This document shows positions 62,707 to 64,000 of a stretch of DNA of 64,000 nt, one piece after another. Source of the stretch: Oligoflexales bacterium (lineage in GTDB: Bacteria > Bdellovibrionota_B > Oligoflexia > Oligoflexales > RGVZ01); the NCBI GenBank assembly GCA_947479535.1, contig CANJZQ010000008.1, forward strand, positions 1 through 64,000. Direction: 5' to 3'. Positions within the stretch are counted from its first letter, which is position 1, and every line of letters starts with the position of its first letter. Position numbers and translations under genes: made by a program. The notes under the pieces were generated by a model. The model saw only the letters and a list, made by a program, of their open reading frames with translations. It did not search any database and had not been told where the DNA came from.

Positions 62707-63840
62707 TTACAGTGCCTGCTGTAGATCCGCGATCAGGTCATCGGTGTCTTCGATTCCGCACGAGAGTCGGACCAAGGACGGACCGATGCCAAGTTTTTTT
62801 CGCATCTCTTCCGGCACCGAGGCGTGGGTCATCTTTTCGGGATGGTTGACCAGGGATTCGACCCCTCCAAGGCTTTCGGCTAGCGCAAATATTTTTAACT
62901 TCTTCAGAAATTTAACAACGTCTTCGTAGTTGCCATCAAGGTCGAAGGAAACCATTCCTGAAAATCCCCGCATTTGTTCCGCGGCGATCGAGTGTTGGGG
63001 GTGGCTTTTGAGTCCAGGATACATGACGCGTTTGATGCGTTTGTGGGAGGCTAGGAATTCAGCGACGGCCATTCCGTTTTTGTTGTGCTGCACCATACGA
63101 AGGCCAAGGGTTTTCAGGCTGCGATGCATCAAGTATGCGTCAAAGGCCGAGGGGACGGCGCCTCCCGCGAATTGAATGAATTTCAGCGATTCAAATAAAT
63201 CCTGCCGCGACATCATCAATGCGCCGCCAATCAGGTCGGAATGGCCCCCGATGTATTTCGTTGTGGAATGCAAAACGATGTCTGCGCCCATTTCCAGTGG
63301 CGATTGAAAAATCGGGGAGGCAAAGGTGTTGTCGACCACGAGCAGGGCGCCAGTTTTCATGGCCATCTGCGCCATGGCGCGGATGTCGATCACTTTCATC
63401 ATCGGATTGGTCGGGGTTTCGATCCAGATGAGGTTCGGTTTTAAATTTGCAGCAGACTTCAGCGCTTCGCGATCCGCCATGTCGACAAAATGAAAGTCCA
63501 AGTTGTATTTGGCAAACAGGCGACGGAAGAGGCGCCCTGTTCCGCCGTAGACATCGTCGCAGACGAGGATGCGCGATCCCGGGTCGAGAAGTTGTATGAC
63601 GGCCTGGACCGCGGCCAGACCGCTGGCAAACGACAATCCGTGGCGTGCGCCTTCCAGGGTGGCGAGGGCTTCTTCGTAAGCCTGACGGGTCGGGTTGTCC
63701 GCGCGAGAATAGTCAAAGCCCTTGTGCTTGCCGGGTTCTTCCTGAACGTAGGTCGACGTGGCAAAAATGGGCTGCATGATGGCGCCCGTCGTTGGTTCAA
63801 CGTGAGCGCCGGCATGGACACAAGTGGTGAAGGGCTTCAT
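62707..63840 (-). CDS. Cystathionine gamma-synthase/lyase family PLP enzyme
   Basis: A 377-residue Cys/Met-metabolism PLP enzyme. DNTFASP and HSTTKYIGGHSDLIGG (PLP Lys in STTK) are the active-site blocks; YSRADNPTRQAYE is the adjacent-subunit PLP-phosphate segment. Cystathionine gamma-synthase (metB) and cystathionine beta/gamma-lyase (metC) are hard to tell apart by motif alone. An AGGGGATC site precedes the ATG at 63840. It is preceded by the glutaredoxin gene on the same strand with about 40 bases between. Confidence 0.92.
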   Translation of the reverse strand: MKPFTTCVHAGAHVEPTTGAIMQPIFATSTYVQEEPGKHKGFDYSRADNPTRQAYEEALATLEGARHGLSFASGLAAVQAVIQLLDPGSRILVCDDVYGGTGRLFRRLFAKYNLDFHFVDMADREALKSAANLKPNLIWIETPTNPMMKVIDIRAMAQMAMKTGALLVVDNTFASPIFQSPLEMGADIVLHSTTKYIGGHSDLIGGALMMSRQDLFESLKFIQFAGGAVPSAFDAYLMHRSLKTLGLRMVQHNKNGMAVAEFLASHKRIKRVMYPGLKSHPQHSIAAEQMRGFSGMVSFDLDGNYEDVVKFLKKLKIFALAESLGGVESLVNHPEKMTHASVPEEMRKKLGIGPSLVRLSCGIEDTDDLIADLQQAL

Positions 63841-63880
63841 CCGTGATCCCCTTGAATCATTTAATCATCGGTTTAACTGG

Positions 63881-64000
63881 TTAAACGGCGTCTTTAAGCA
63901 CTTTTGCTAGCTCACCCTTGCGATGCATTTCCATCGTGATGTCGCAGCCGCCGATGAATTTACCTTTGACGTAAATTTGCGGGATGGTCGGCCAGTTGGT
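63881..64000 (-). CDS. grxD: Monothiol glutaredoxin, C-terminal part
   Basis: The window edge cuts the gene; only the last 39 residues and the stop are visible. [20 protein letters not shown] is the C-terminal glutathione-binding segment (cis-Pro TIPQ and GGCD) of monothiol CGFS-type glutaredoxins, which carry and transfer [2Fe-2S] clusters. The CGFS active site itself lies outside the window. A 7-bp perfect dyad (GTTTAAC-TG-GTTAAAC, 63871-63886) overlaps the stop but is AT-rich and weak as a terminator. Confidence 0.85.
   Translation of the reverse strand, partial: TNWPTIPQIYVKGKFIGGCDITMEMHRKGELAKVLKDAV

Overview
The window looks like a chromosomal segment of a Gram-negative, flagellated, heterotrophic bacterium. 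I favour a Bdellovibrionota-like (Oligoflexia/Bdellovibrionia) lineage. The reasons are the flagellin type, the many small lipoproteins with LxxC lipoboxes, large TPR proteins, several exported proteases, a patatin-like lipoprotein, and amino-acid catabolism operons. This placement is inference; no rRNA or other marker is present. There are no rRNA genes, CRISPR arrays, prophage or insertion sequences, and I saw no tRNA gene.

Layout. 1-12.5 kb: a truncated unknown gene, a patatin-like lipoprotein, a class II glutamine amidotransferase, a SRAP-family protein, two TPR proteins and an MltD-like transglycosylase. 12.7-18.6 kb: fliG, a small exported protein, tgt, arginase and flagellin. 18.8-26 kb: a DmpA-type peptidase, a papain-like protease, a dual-CDGSH protein, a HicAB toxin-antitoxin pair with a remnant of a second hicB, and three patches of a dispersed GTCATCCTGAGCG-type repeat. 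26-32.7 kb (minus strand): an operon with two class III aminotransferases, a P5C-dehydrogenase-like enzyme, a thiolase and a two-subunit 3-oxoacid CoA-transferase. 32.7-35.3 kb: two exported peptidases.

35.3-45.4 kb is the most interesting part, a compact phototrophy locus: crtE-crtI-crtB, then crtW with a small membrane protein on the opposite strand, then cruF, a PlsC-like acyltransferase, a CruG-like glycosyltransferase and a gene fusing lycopene cyclase (CrtY) to a Brp/Blh-type carotene dioxygenase. A convergent proton-pump rhodopsin gene follows. The rhodopsin has the D-T-E proton pathway, green-tuning Leu, retinal Lys, and a Gly at the position that opens the antenna fenestration in xanthorhodopsin. 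Together the genes could make both retinal and a monocyclic, keto, glycosylated and acylated carotenoid resembling salinixanthin. The inferred system is a light-driven proton pump with its own antenna-pigment pathway.

45.4-55 kb: a GATase, manA, a HIT protein, lipoproteins, a stand-alone FliG-C-like protein, HU, a frameshifted rimI, a heptosyltransferase and an acyl-CoA dehydrogenase. 55-64 kb: a CHASE2-SpoIIE phosphatase, then a minus-strand uracil-catabolism (URC-type) operon (mmsA, URC1-like, URC4-like, upp) with divergent udk, a cystathionine gamma-synthase/lyase, and the end of a monothiol glutaredoxin gene at the right edge.
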